From the NCBI GenBank assembly GCA_964387425.1, contig CAYLXP010000001.1, positions 1-64,000 of the forward strand: a stretch of DNA of 64,000 nt. The letters run 5' to 3'. Position numbers and translations under genes: made by a program. Source of the DNA: CAYLXP01 sp964387425. Its GTDB lineage: Bacteria; Verrucomicrobiota; Kiritimatiellia; UBA8416. Positions 34,140 to 41,314 of this stretch are shown here, in pieces. The number at the start of each line of letters is the position of its first letter. Position 1 is the first letter of the stretch. The notes under the pieces are model-generated. The model was not told the DNA's origin and did not search any database. It saw only the letters and a list, made by a program, of their open reading frames with translations.

Positions 34140-35683
34140 GTCTGTCCTTCGACGCCTTCTGGACCAAGGGTCTCCCAGTGCCTGCCGTCAACGGCCAGCA
34201 AGGTAGCGGCTTCCTTTGGTCCCGCTTCTCCGGGCTTGTAGCTGTAGATGGGAATCTTGTGATTGTGCTCGAGCTCTTCGAGAATTGGCGTCACGAATTC
34301 CCACGCGTGTTCCACTTCATCGCTTCTCGCGTAGAGGGTGGGATCACCCCGCATGCAGTCGATTAACAAGCGCTCGTACGCATCGGCAGGCTCCTGGTTA
34401 AAGGCATTCGCGTACCCGAAGTCCATGAAGACATTGCTGAGACCGATGCCATCTCCCGGAGTCTTGCAGGCGAACTTCAGACAGATTCCCTCATTCGGCT
34501 GAATGCGCAGAGTCAGGACATTCGGATTGAGCTGTGAACAGGCGCTTCGCTGGCCCAGCAAGCAGAGAGGCACCGGCCGGAAATGGATGGCGATTTCAGT
34601 CACGCGGGACGGAAGGTGTTTACCGGCCCTGACGTAGAACGGCACACCTTGCCAGCGCCAGTTATCAATCATGATGCGCATGGCAACATAGGTCGGGGTG
34701 CGGGAATCCGGGTCGACGCCCTCTTCCTCCCGGAAGCCTTCATACTGGGAGATGATCACGTTCTTACGAACATCCTCTCCCGTAACGGCACGCAAAGATC
34801 TCATGACCTTCACCTTCTCGTCACGAATGGGTTCCGCACGGAACGACACCGGCTGTTCCATCGCACAAAGCGCCAGGACTTCCAACAGGTGATTCTGGAT
34901 GAAGTCCCGAATGATGCCCGCTTCATCATAGAAACTCCCGCGGCCTTCGATACCGATCGACTCTGCCGCCGTGATCTGCACATGGTCTACGTAATCACGG
35001 TTCCAGAGTGGCTCGAAGATGGCGTTTGCAAAACGGAACACGAGGATGTTCTGGACCGTCTCTTTTCCAAGATAGTGATCGATACGATAGGTTTGACTCT
35101 CATCCAGGTACTTTGAGATGTGCTTATTCAGGGCATGCGCAGAGGCTGAATCACGGCCGAATGGCTTTTCCACGATGACCCTGGACCAGGCATCATCGTC
35201 GGGGTCGAACACCAGCCCTGCCTCGCCAATGCCGGTAATGATGTGCTCGTAGACGCTGGGTGGTGTCGATAGATAGAACAGACGGTTGCGCACGCCGCCC
35301 ATATCGGCACAGGTTTCTTCCAACATCTCCGCGAGGCGCTGGTAGGCCTCGGGGTCGTCGTAGTTCCCCTGGCAGTAGTCAATGCGAGGTGCCAGGTCCA
35401 TCCAGATCAGGTCATCGACCTGCTCCTTCTGCGAGAACTCCTTGATGCTGGACAGAAGCAGGTCCCGAAACTCCTGCCCATCCTTCTTGCTGCGGGCGAA
35501 TCCGAGGATTCGGAATTTCTCGGGGAGAAGCTGATCCTTGGCGAGGTCATACAGCGCCGGCACGAGCTTACGTCGGGTCAGATCTCCCGAGGCACCAAAC
35601 ACGACCATTGTGCAGGGATCGGCTCTCTGTACGTCTGCGGTACCGTGGTCTTTGCAGACCGTCGTCGGTTCAATATGGATCAT
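34127..35683 (-). CDS. zwf: Glucose-6-phosphate 1-dehydrogenase
   Basis: 518 aa, complete. The start at 35683 follows AAGGAG. VVFGASGDLTRRKL is the NADP-binding fingerprint, RIDHYLGKE the catalytic substrate motif, and VRAGKHL a further conserved segment. It oxidises glucose 6-phosphate to 6-phosphogluconolactone with NADP (or NAD). It is the first gene of a respiratory operon and overlaps the NAD(P)H-type flavoprotein by 13 bp, which is unusual: zwf normally sits with pgl, gnd or opcA. The overlap suggests coordinated expression of NADPH supply and its consumer. No pgl or gnd is seen in this window. Confidence 0.95.
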   Translation of the reverse strand: MIHIEPTTVCKDHGTADVQRADPCTMVVFGASGDLTRRKLVPALYDLAKDQLLPEKFRILGFARSKKDGQEFRDLLLSSIKEFSQKEQVDDLIWMDLAPRIDYCQGNYDDPEAYQRLAEMLEETCADMGGVRNRLFYLSTPPSVYEHIITGIGEAGLVFDPDDDAWSRVIVEKPFGRDSASAHALNKHISKYLDESQTYRIDHYLGKETVQNILVFRFANAIFEPLWNRDYVDHVQITAAESIGIEGRGSFYDEAGIIRDFIQNHLLEVLALCAMEQPVSFRAEPIRDEKVKVMRSLRAVTGEDVRKNVIISQYEGFREEEGVDPDSRTPTYVAMRIMIDNWRWQGVPFYVRAGKHLPSRVTEIAIHFRPVPLCLLGQRSACSQLNPNVLTLRIQPNEGICLKFACKTPGDGIGLSNVFMDFGYANAFNQEPADAYERLLIDCMRGDPTLYARSDEVEHAWEFVTPILEELEHNHKIPIYSYKPGEAGPKEAATLLAVDGRHWETLGPEGVEGQTWSI

Positions 35684-35752
35684 CCCAACGCTCCTTGTTC
35701 GGCTGCCCCTGGATACCTTGCAGCCATCCCCGCTTCACGCCTTCACGTATGC

Positions 35753-35767
35753 TACCACTGAGTGGTA
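35753..35767. promoter_or_regulatory. 15-bp perfect palindrome upstream of zwf
   Basis: TACCACT and AGTGGTA around a single G, 70 bp before the zwf start in the divergent zwf/Rrf2 region. Each arm fits the NarL/NarP heptamer consensus TACYNMT, but the classic high-affinity arrangement is 7-2-7, not 7-1-7. A weaker inverted pair (CTCACC, GGTGAG) lies at 35818-35834. Confidence 0.5.
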
Positions 35768-35861
35768 CCCCTCGGGCCAAAAAAAATCTCTCTCCCGTGT
35801 TCCATTCGCTTGTAATCCTCACCCACGCGGTGAGCCAATGGCCGAACGGGCTCGAGATGAT

Positions 35862-35894
35862 TTGCCTTTCCGGTGAATAGAGACTAAATTAGTC
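35862..35894 (+). promoter_or_regulatory. Promoter of the Rrf2 gene with overlapping IscR type-1-like operator
   Basis: TTGCCT at 35862-35867 and TAAATT at 35885-35890 with a 17-nt spacer form a promoter. The -10 box is inside the perfect palindrome GACTAAATTAGTC (35882-35894), which fits the core GACTRWWWYAGTC of IscR type-1 sites. The outer bases of the full IscR consensus do not match. Binding here would block its own promoter and could also act on the divergent zwf operon 200 bp away. Confidence 0.6.
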
Positions 35895-35924
35895 CCTGTT
35901 GGAAAGCAAGGAGGAAAGTTGGGT

Positions 35925-36329
35925 ATGGATATTATCCGTAGAGAGGCAGATTACGCATTCCGCTGCCTGGTCAGGCTATCGGAGCTTGATGAGGGCGCCG
36001 TGGAGAGTGTAAGGCAGATTGCTACCGCAGAATCGCTCCCGGAACCCATGCTTCGCAAGATCTTCCAGCGGCTGGGCAGGAGCGGGATAGTGGCTTCCAC
36101 CAAGGGGAGTCGTGGGGGCGTTCGGCTCGCTCGCGACCCCCACCAAATCACGTTGCTTGATGTTCTCGATTCGATCCAGGGCCAGGTCACGTTGAATCGC
36201 TGTGTACGTCCCGGCGGATGCTGCGAGAACATGGGGCACTGTCGTTTGCATAAACGTATAAAGCAGGCTCAAGACAAGATCGATAACATCTTGAATGAAA
36301 CCACCCTACAGGATTTCCTGACCGCGTAA
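35925..36329 (+). CDS. Rrf2-family Fe-S regulator (IscR/NsrR type)
   Basis: About 134 aa. ATG 35925 lies 10 nt after AAGGAGG; a TTG six bases earlier is also in frame. The winged-helix part reads MDIIRREADYAFRCLVRLSEL, then LPEPMLRKIFQRLGRSGIV and STKGSRGGVRLARDP, standard for the family. CVRPGGCCENMGHC places Cys93, 99, 100 and 106, close to the spacing of NsrR and IscR Fe-S ligands. The known members sense NO, Fe-S status or redox change. It is divergent from the zwf-nap operon, and its 3' end overlaps mobBA by 24 bp in convergent orientation. It is the obvious candidate regulator of both operons. Confidence 0.9.
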   Translation: MDIIRREADYAFRCLVRLSELDEGAVESVRQIATAESLPEPMLRKIFQRLGRSGIVASTKGSRGGVRLARDPHQITLLDVLDSIQGQVTLNRCVRPGGCCENMGHCRLHKRIKQAQDKIDNILNETTLQDFLTA

Positions 36330-37376
36330 GCCTGCCACGTCCGAGGGGCTATTGAGGTTGCACCAAGCCTCCGCGAGTTCGGGCGGGACCGTAGGCGTGA
36401 TGACTTCTGCGCGGCTCTTAAGATGATGTGGGGCTGCGGCCCTCTCGAGCAGGGCGTGGGCCCGACAGTCGTAGTGAGCAAGCAAGGGTTCAACGCCGGC
36501 ATCAGCGGCCAGCTTGGGAAGGGTCGCCCAAACACCGGGCGCGCGCGCGTGCAGAAGCCAGTCGATTGCCTCACCGGTAACGAGCGGCATGTCGCAGGCA
36601 GCGAAGAGCCAGGAAACCGTGGGTGCCCATCGCATGGCGGCAAGCATGCCGGCGCGAGGCCCCTTCATGCCCGGCACATCCGGCAGGCGCAAACGTGACT
36701 CGTGGCCCGTCGGTAGTGTTGCACGCCCGAGCACGACGATCTCATCAACGCGTCCTTCGAGCGCCACAACCACGTGCTCGAACCATGTTTTGCCATCATG
36801 AGTCATGCCGTGCTTGGGGACTCCCATGCGTGATGAATCGCCCCCCACAAGGATTCCGCCATAGACGGGCGTTTGAAGGCTCACCCCCCGAAGGCGTTCT
36901 TGTATATGGAGTAGCACAGGCCCGACTCGATCCTCATCGCGCCCAAGATCGAGTCGAACACCGGTCGCATCCTCGGGAGCCGTGTCGGCCTCGTTCCGCC
37001 GTAACCAGATCTTCTCCAAGTACGGTGTCCACTTGCGTCCTTCGACAAGAACAAGGTCATAGTGACGGCAGAGAATCGACAGCAGCTGGCTGAGCTCAGT
37101 CTCCGAGTCGCCGTGGACACGCACAAAGCTCTGTTCGGGGCCCTGGAGCACGACATCGGCCCCGGCCTGGTAGAGGCGGTCTGAGTCCTTGCCGGGGGTG
37201 TCCAACATCAAACCGTGCACGTCATGCTTCAGCACGGCAACCTTGAGTCCCAGGACCATCAGTTGCGGTACCAGCGTCTCGATCAATGTTGTCTTGCCGG
37301 AGTTGCTGTAGCCGCAGATCGCGATGGCGGGCAGGTTCGCTAACGGTGTCGGTTTAACGTCCACAGTCGGAAGCAT
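36306..37376 (-). CDS. MobB-MobA fusion, molybdopterin-guanine dinucleotide synthesis
   Basis: 356 aa. Residues 1-165 are MobB-like: CGYSNSGKTTLIETLVPQL P-loop, KHDVHG, and LVEGRKW. Residues 172-356 are MobA-like: GGILVGGDSSRMGVPKHG nucleotide-binding start, then AACDMPLV with the metal-binding Asp. MobA joins GMP to molybdopterin to make MGD, which NapA needs in two copies; MobB is an accessory GTPase. MobB before MobA in one chain is less common than separate genes. It overlaps the MOSC-Mog gene by 23 bp and is last in the Moco operon. The final 24 bp overlap the Rrf2 gene's end. Confidence 0.88.
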   Translation of the reverse strand: MLPTVDVKPTPLANLPAIAICGYSNSGKTTLIETLVPQLMVLGLKVAVLKHDVHGLMLDTPGKDSDRLYQAGADVVLQGPEQSFVRVHGDSETELSQLLSILCRHYDLVLVEGRKWTPYLEKIWLRRNEADTAPEDATGVRLDLGRDEDRVGPVLLHIQERLRGVSLQTPVYGGILVGGDSSRMGVPKHGMTHDGKTWFEHVVVALEGRVDEIVVLGRATLPTGHESRLRLPDVPGMKGPRAGMLAAMRWAPTVSWLFAACDMPLVTGEAIDWLLHARAPGVWATLPKLAADAGVEPLLAHYDCRAHALLERAAAPHHLKSRAEVITPTVPPELAEAWCNLNSPSDVAGLRGQEIL

Positions 37377-38310
37377 CTCCCTTCATCTTCGCAAGCCCGT
37401 GCCCAAGGGCCGGCAGGATGGCGGCAATGCTCTCGCGTGAGGCACGCTCCGACCCAGGTGTTGATACGATCAGCGTCTGCTTGCGAATGCCCGACACGCT
37501 GCGTGAGAGCATTGCGTGGGGCGTCTTGGCCATCGAGGAGGCGCGCATCGCTTCGTCCAGGCCGGGTGTGGGTCGCTCAATGACGTCGCAAACCGCTTCC
37601 GGGGTCACGTCGCGCGGGGAGAAGCCTGTGCCGCCGACGGCGACCACAAGATCAATTGAGTGACCATCGGCATAGTGTCGCAAGCGCTCGGCAATCTGCT
37701 CCCGTTCGTCGGGGATGATCTCCAGGCGATAGATACTGCTTGGAAGTTGAGTGCACAGCAGCTCTGCAACTCCCGGTCCGGCGGTGTCTTCGGCTTCACC
37801 TCTTGAACAGCGATCACTAATGGTTAACACGACAATCTGCAGAACTGCGCGCGGGACACACTCCACAATCTCGACGCTATCACCTTTGCAGATACTTCCG
37901 CCCTTCTCCACCCTCGCAAAGATGCCGAGTCGCGGCATGATGCAGTCACCTGTCTGGTGATAAATGGCGCAATGAGAGTGGCATGTCTTGCCGAGCTGGG
38001 AGACTGTCAACTCAACATCAGCTCCCAGCCGTAGCCGGCTGCCCAGCCCCAGCCGCGACAAATCCAGCCCCGACACAACGAGGTTCTCGGCAAAATCCCC
38101 CGCCTTGAGATCCGGAAGCCCCTTGGCCTTCATTGTGGCAATATCCTCGGCAGCCAGTAGGCTGACCTGTCGGTGCCAGTCGCCGGCATGGGCATCGCCC
38201 TCGAAACCTCGCTGTGTCACCAGGCGCGCCTCCTCAACGGTCGTCTTACGCTCGCCCTTCTTCTTGCTGAGGCAGATGGCATCGATCCGGCCCTGTGGTT
38301 GGGTCGTCAT
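37354..38310 (-). CDS. MOSC-Mog (MoaB/MogA) fusion protein
   Basis: 318 aa starting at ATG 38310, one base overlapping the moaC stop (TGATG). Residues 1-150 form a MOSC domain (GRIDAICLSKKKGERK, GFEGDAHAG, KTCHSHCAIY), a domain that carries Moco or a sulfur. Residues 155-312 form a MogA/MoaB domain: VVLTISDRCSRGEAEDTAGP and VVAVGGTGFSPRDVTPEAV, which adenylates molybdopterin before Mo insertion by MoeA. The MOSC-MogA fusion is known in several bacteria. A cysteine-rich patch (CHSHC) lies in the MOSC part. The position in the Moco operon confirms its role. Confidence 0.9.
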   Translation of the reverse strand: MTTQPQGRIDAICLSKKKGERKTTVEEARLVTQRGFEGDAHAGDWHRQVSLLAAEDIATMKAKGLPDLKAGDFAENLVVSGLDLSRLGLGSRLRLGADVELTVSQLGKTCHSHCAIYHQTGDCIMPRLGIFARVEKGGSICKGDSVEIVECVPRAVLQIVVLTISDRCSRGEAEDTAGPGVAELLCTQLPSSIYRLEIIPDEREQIAERLRHYADGHSIDLVVAVGGTGFSPRDVTPEAVCDVIERPTPGLDEAMRASSMAKTPHAMLSRSVSGIRKQTLIVSTPGSERASRESIAAILPALGHGLAKMKGDASDCGR

Positions 38311-38804
38311 CAAACGTCTCCTTCAGCATCCGCCTGCCAGTCACCAGATTTGCCGCCGGTCTTCTCGAGCAACCGGATGGTTCCAATCTGAATACCTTTG
38401 CCGGCTGACTTGCACATGTCATAAACGGTGAGGGCTGCGACGGAAACAGCCGTGAGGGCTTCCATCTCAACGCCGGTAGGACCCGTGCAACGGACGGCGC
38501 TCTCCAGCCGCAACGCATCTCCGACCCACTCCGCCTCGATGTCGACGTGATCCAGCATGAGAGGATGACACATGGGGATGAGTTGCGCGGTCTGTTTCGC
38601 CGCCATGATGCCGGCAATGCGGGCAGTTTCGATCACGTTGCCTTTAGCGACCTTGCCGGTCTCACGTAGTTGCGTCGCAATCCTGGCCCCCAACGCGATA
38701 TGGGCCTCGGCGCGCGCCGTGCGCTGCGTGGCCTGTTTGTGACCGACATCGACCATGCGCGCTTCTCCTGTCGGTGAGAGATGCGCAAAGGTATTCTCAG
38801 TCAT
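38310..38804 (-). CDS. moaC: Cyclic pyranopterin monophosphate synthase MoaC
   Basis: 164 aa, canonical. MVDVGHKQATQRTARAEAHI opens the domain. KGNVIETARIAGIMAAKQTAQLIPMCHPL is the hallmark, and VEMEALTAVSVAALTVYDMCK is the conserved active-site region. It acts after MoaA, rearranging the 3',8-cyclo-GTP intermediate to cyclic pyranopterin monophosphate. It lies 57 bp after moaA and touches the MOSC-Mog start, so it is co-translated with it. Confidence 0.96.
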   Translation of the reverse strand: MTENTFAHLSPTGEARMVDVGHKQATQRTARAEAHIALGARIATQLRETGKVAKGNVIETARIAGIMAAKQTAQLIPMCHPLMLDHVDIEAEWVGDALRLESAVRCTGPTGVEMEALTAVSVAALTVYDMCKSAGKGIQIGTIRLLEKTGGKSGDWQADAEGDV

Positions 38805-38861
38805 AACCTGTTATTCCTGGTTGGTTACCTTGCCGGACTGGCCCGGCTGTTCTCAAGTCGT

Positions 38862-39836
38862 TCATCCACCAATGCTCGCCATAGAAGGTCGCGGTTCAAA
38901 GTGGCTACTGGTGCGCTTGTGGCCCATAGCCCGTTCTACAGCACCTGCCAATCCTCGGCGCGCGGTTTCGGATTCCGCTCCCAAATGAGGACGGACAAAG
39001 ACCCGGTCCTGCCGGGCCAGGCAACCGATGAGGTGGCCATCGGACGTCAGGCGCAGCCGATGGCAGCCCGTACAGAAGGGCTGACTGGTCGGCGTGATGA
39101 TCCCGAAGCGCCCTCGCCCGGCCGAGGAGGATTCGACTTCGTGGATCCTGCTGGTTTCGCCGGGGCGATGGGGATGAGGCTGGATGGAGAACTCCGGGCT
39201 GAGCGCGTTGCAGATCTCGACACACGAGACATAGCGATTCTCGAAGTCCTCCCGGAACATTCCGGTCGGCATAAGCTCCAGGAAGCGCAACTCGCAGCCC
39301 TCGTTGAGTGCGAAGGCGAGCATGTCCTGCAATTCGTGGTCGTTGATGCCTCGCATGACGACCATGTTGAGTTTCACGGGTGTCAGCCCAACCCGAACTG
39401 CCGCACGGATGCCTCTGAGGGTTCGCTCGATATCTCCCCCACGGGTCAGGCGGCTGAACGTATCGGGGGCCAAGGTGTCGAGGCTGATGTTGACACGGTG
39501 AAGCCCGCTGTCGCGAAGCAACTCGGCTTTGCATGCAAGAGCCTGACCATTCGTGGTGAGCGCAAGATCGGGGATCTCCATCTGACTCAGCATCCGGACC
39601 AACACTTCGATGTCGGCCCTTACGAGAGGGTCTCCTCCCGTTATGCGGACCTTGTCCAACCCGAATCCCTCTGTAAGGAAGGAGACCAGGGAGAGGATCT
39701 CCTCGTAGCTGAGGATATCCGAGTGCGCGCAGGGCTTCACCCCATCCTCCGGCATACAGTACTGGCAGCGCAACTGGCAGCGGTCGGTAACGGAGACCCG
39801 CAATGTTAGACCATGGCCTGTAAAGGGAGTGATCAT
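38862..39836 (-). CDS. moaA: GTP 3',8-cyclase MoaA (radical SAM)
   Basis: 324 aa. The radical SAM cluster is CQLRCQYC (CxxxCxxC). RITGGDPLVRADI replaces the more usual RLTGGEPLLR. The C-terminal [4Fe-4S] site is FCTGCHRLRLTSDGHLIGCL. The protein ends IGG, and a C-terminal Gly-Gly is required by known MoaA enzymes. It converts GTP to 3',8-cyclo-7,8-dihydro-GTP. It overlaps moeA by 4 bp (ATGA). Neither moaD nor moaE is nearby, so the molybdopterin synthase must be encoded elsewhere. Confidence 0.96.
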   Translation of the reverse strand: MITPFTGHGLTLRVSVTDRCQLRCQYCMPEDGVKPCAHSDILSYEEILSLVSFLTEGFGLDKVRITGGDPLVRADIEVLVRMLSQMEIPDLALTTNGQALACKAELLRDSGLHRVNISLDTLAPDTFSRLTRGGDIERTLRGIRAAVRVGLTPVKLNMVVMRGINDHELQDMLAFALNEGCELRFLELMPTGMFREDFENRYVSCVEICNALSPEFSIQPHPHRPGETSRIHEVESSSAGRGRFGIITPTSQPFCTGCHRLRLTSDGHLIGCLARQDRVFVRPHLGAESETARRGLAGAVERAMGHKRTSSHFEPRPSMASIGG

Positions 39837-41047
39837 ACGAACGGCCTCCAGGGACAGAACTCTACCATGGTTCCCGCCACCGCATGTGCCACGTCCGCGG
39901 CAATGATCACGGCTCCGTCAGCCTTGGCACCCGCCACCAGGTCCGCCGAACCACTGGACTCAACGGGCATGGCTACCAAGCCGTTCTCATCATGCGTCAG
40001 GACGACCATGGTGTGCCGGACGCGGCCGGCCTTGCTGACGATATCCTCGCCCAACCTGACATGAAACCGAGTGTGGCAACGTTCCGGGGGAAGGCCCGAC
40101 AGGCGCTTCAATGCCGGCAGGATGAACTCCTGTAACCCGATCATGGAGCTGAGCGGGTTTCCCGGAAGGCCATACAGCACCTTTCCCTCCCCAGTAGTGG
40201 CGAAAAGCTGTGGCTTTCCCGGTTTAATGCCAATCTTGTGGAAGTGGATGGTACCTCCGGCGCGCTTGATGGCTTCGGGCACTACGTCGTATTTCCCAAC
40301 GGAAACGCCACCGGTCAGAATCAGGAAGTCGCACTCCGACAGTAGTTCGCCGATGGCTTTGATAACCCTTGTTTCATCGTCATCGACTGCGGAGCAATGG
40401 ACGATATTGAATCCCGATGCGTTTAGCCCGGCCACAAGCATGGGACCGTTTGAATTGCGCAGCTGGTGGGATGCCACATCGTCGGCGACATCCAACAGCT
40501 CAGAGCCGGTGGAGAGAATGGCGACGCGAGGCTTTGCATAGACGGATGGTCTGTCTACTCCCACGGCCGCACAGACGCCTACCTCTGCAGCCTGCAGAAC
40601 GACGCCCGCCTCAAGCAGCACCTCCCCGCGGCGGGCATTCTCGCCTTTGATGAAGATGTGCTGACCACGCCTCGGTGGTTTCATGAACCGGACCTGGTTC
40701 TCCGAAACGGATTCGGTATCCTCCACCATGACGACCGTGTCGGTGTCCGGAGGGACGTTGGCGCCGGTGTAGATGGCAACGCACTCTCCAGGCGCGACTG
40801 CGGGTACCACATCTGATCCCGCCGGGACTTCCCCGATCTTCTTCAAGGTCACAGGACAGTGGCGGAGATCATCGGCATGGACAGCATAGCCATCCATGGC
40901 TGAGCGATTTGCGGCGGGCACGTCGCGATCGGCCACGACCGGGACGGACAACACGTAGTTCGTTGCCGATGCAAGATCCAGCCGCATCGAAGGCAAGGGT
41001 TGCGTATGCGCAATAACCTGTTGCCACGCATCGCGTGGAGTCATCAT
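39833..41047 (-). CDS. moeA: Molybdopterin molybdenumtransferase MoeA
   Basis: 404 aa. The start (ATGATG, 41047) lies after AAAGGAGAC. Motifs: PAANRSAMDGYAVHADD, GANVPPDTDTVVMVEDTE, VAILSTGSELLD, LTGGVSVGKYD and YGLPGNPLSS, all standard MoeA. It inserts molybdate into adenylylated molybdopterin. It is first in the Moco operon moeA-moaA-moaC-MOSC/mog-mobBA, whose genes overlap or lie close together. Confidence 0.96.
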   Translation of the reverse strand: MMTPRDAWQQVIAHTQPLPSMRLDLASATNYVLSVPVVADRDVPAANRSAMDGYAVHADDLRHCPVTLKKIGEVPAGSDVVPAVAPGECVAIYTGANVPPDTDTVVMVEDTESVSENQVRFMKPPRRGQHIFIKGENARRGEVLLEAGVVLQAAEVGVCAAVGVDRPSVYAKPRVAILSTGSELLDVADDVASHQLRNSNGPMLVAGLNASGFNIVHCSAVDDDETRVIKAIGELLSECDFLILTGGVSVGKYDVVPEAIKRAGGTIHFHKIGIKPGKPQLFATTGEGKVLYGLPGNPLSSMIGLQEFILPALKRLSGLPPERCHTRFHVRLGEDIVSKAGRVRHTMVVLTHDENGLVAMPVESSGSADLVAGAKADGAVIIAADVAHAVAGTMVEFCPWRPFV

Positions 41048-41071
41048 GTGGGTCTCCTTTCCAATGGTGAT

Positions 41072-41094
41072 ATGGCATACCTACTGCATGCCAT
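41072..41094. promoter_or_regulatory. Inverted repeat upstream of moeA
   Basis: ATGGCAT and ATGCCAT with a 9-nt spacer, 25 bp upstream of the moeA start. It could be an operator for the Moco operon. It does not resemble the ModE consensus, and I see no Moco riboswitch. The rest of this 267-bp gap holds nothing else I can support. Confidence 0.35.
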
Positions 41095-41314
41095 CCCCGG
41101 GAGGCGTGCCTGTTTCCAGTCATGCCCTTACCGGCCAGGGAACCCTAGTTGTACACCTTAGGTTCAAAGGCTCGGAGACGCTGTTAACCTCAGTCAACGT
41201 TGGCATGCATAGCACGCAAGTGGGTACCGGCGCAAGCAATCACAACGACCACCGGCAGCGGAAGATTGCCGCAGGCATGACTGACCAGAGGAAGGAAGGT
41301 CGTAGCGCGACTTC

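Noticed and set aside
41048..41300. Moco riboswitch ahead of the Moco operon
   Set aside because: I could not find the conserved paired regions; only a short inverted repeat is present. A covariance search would decide.
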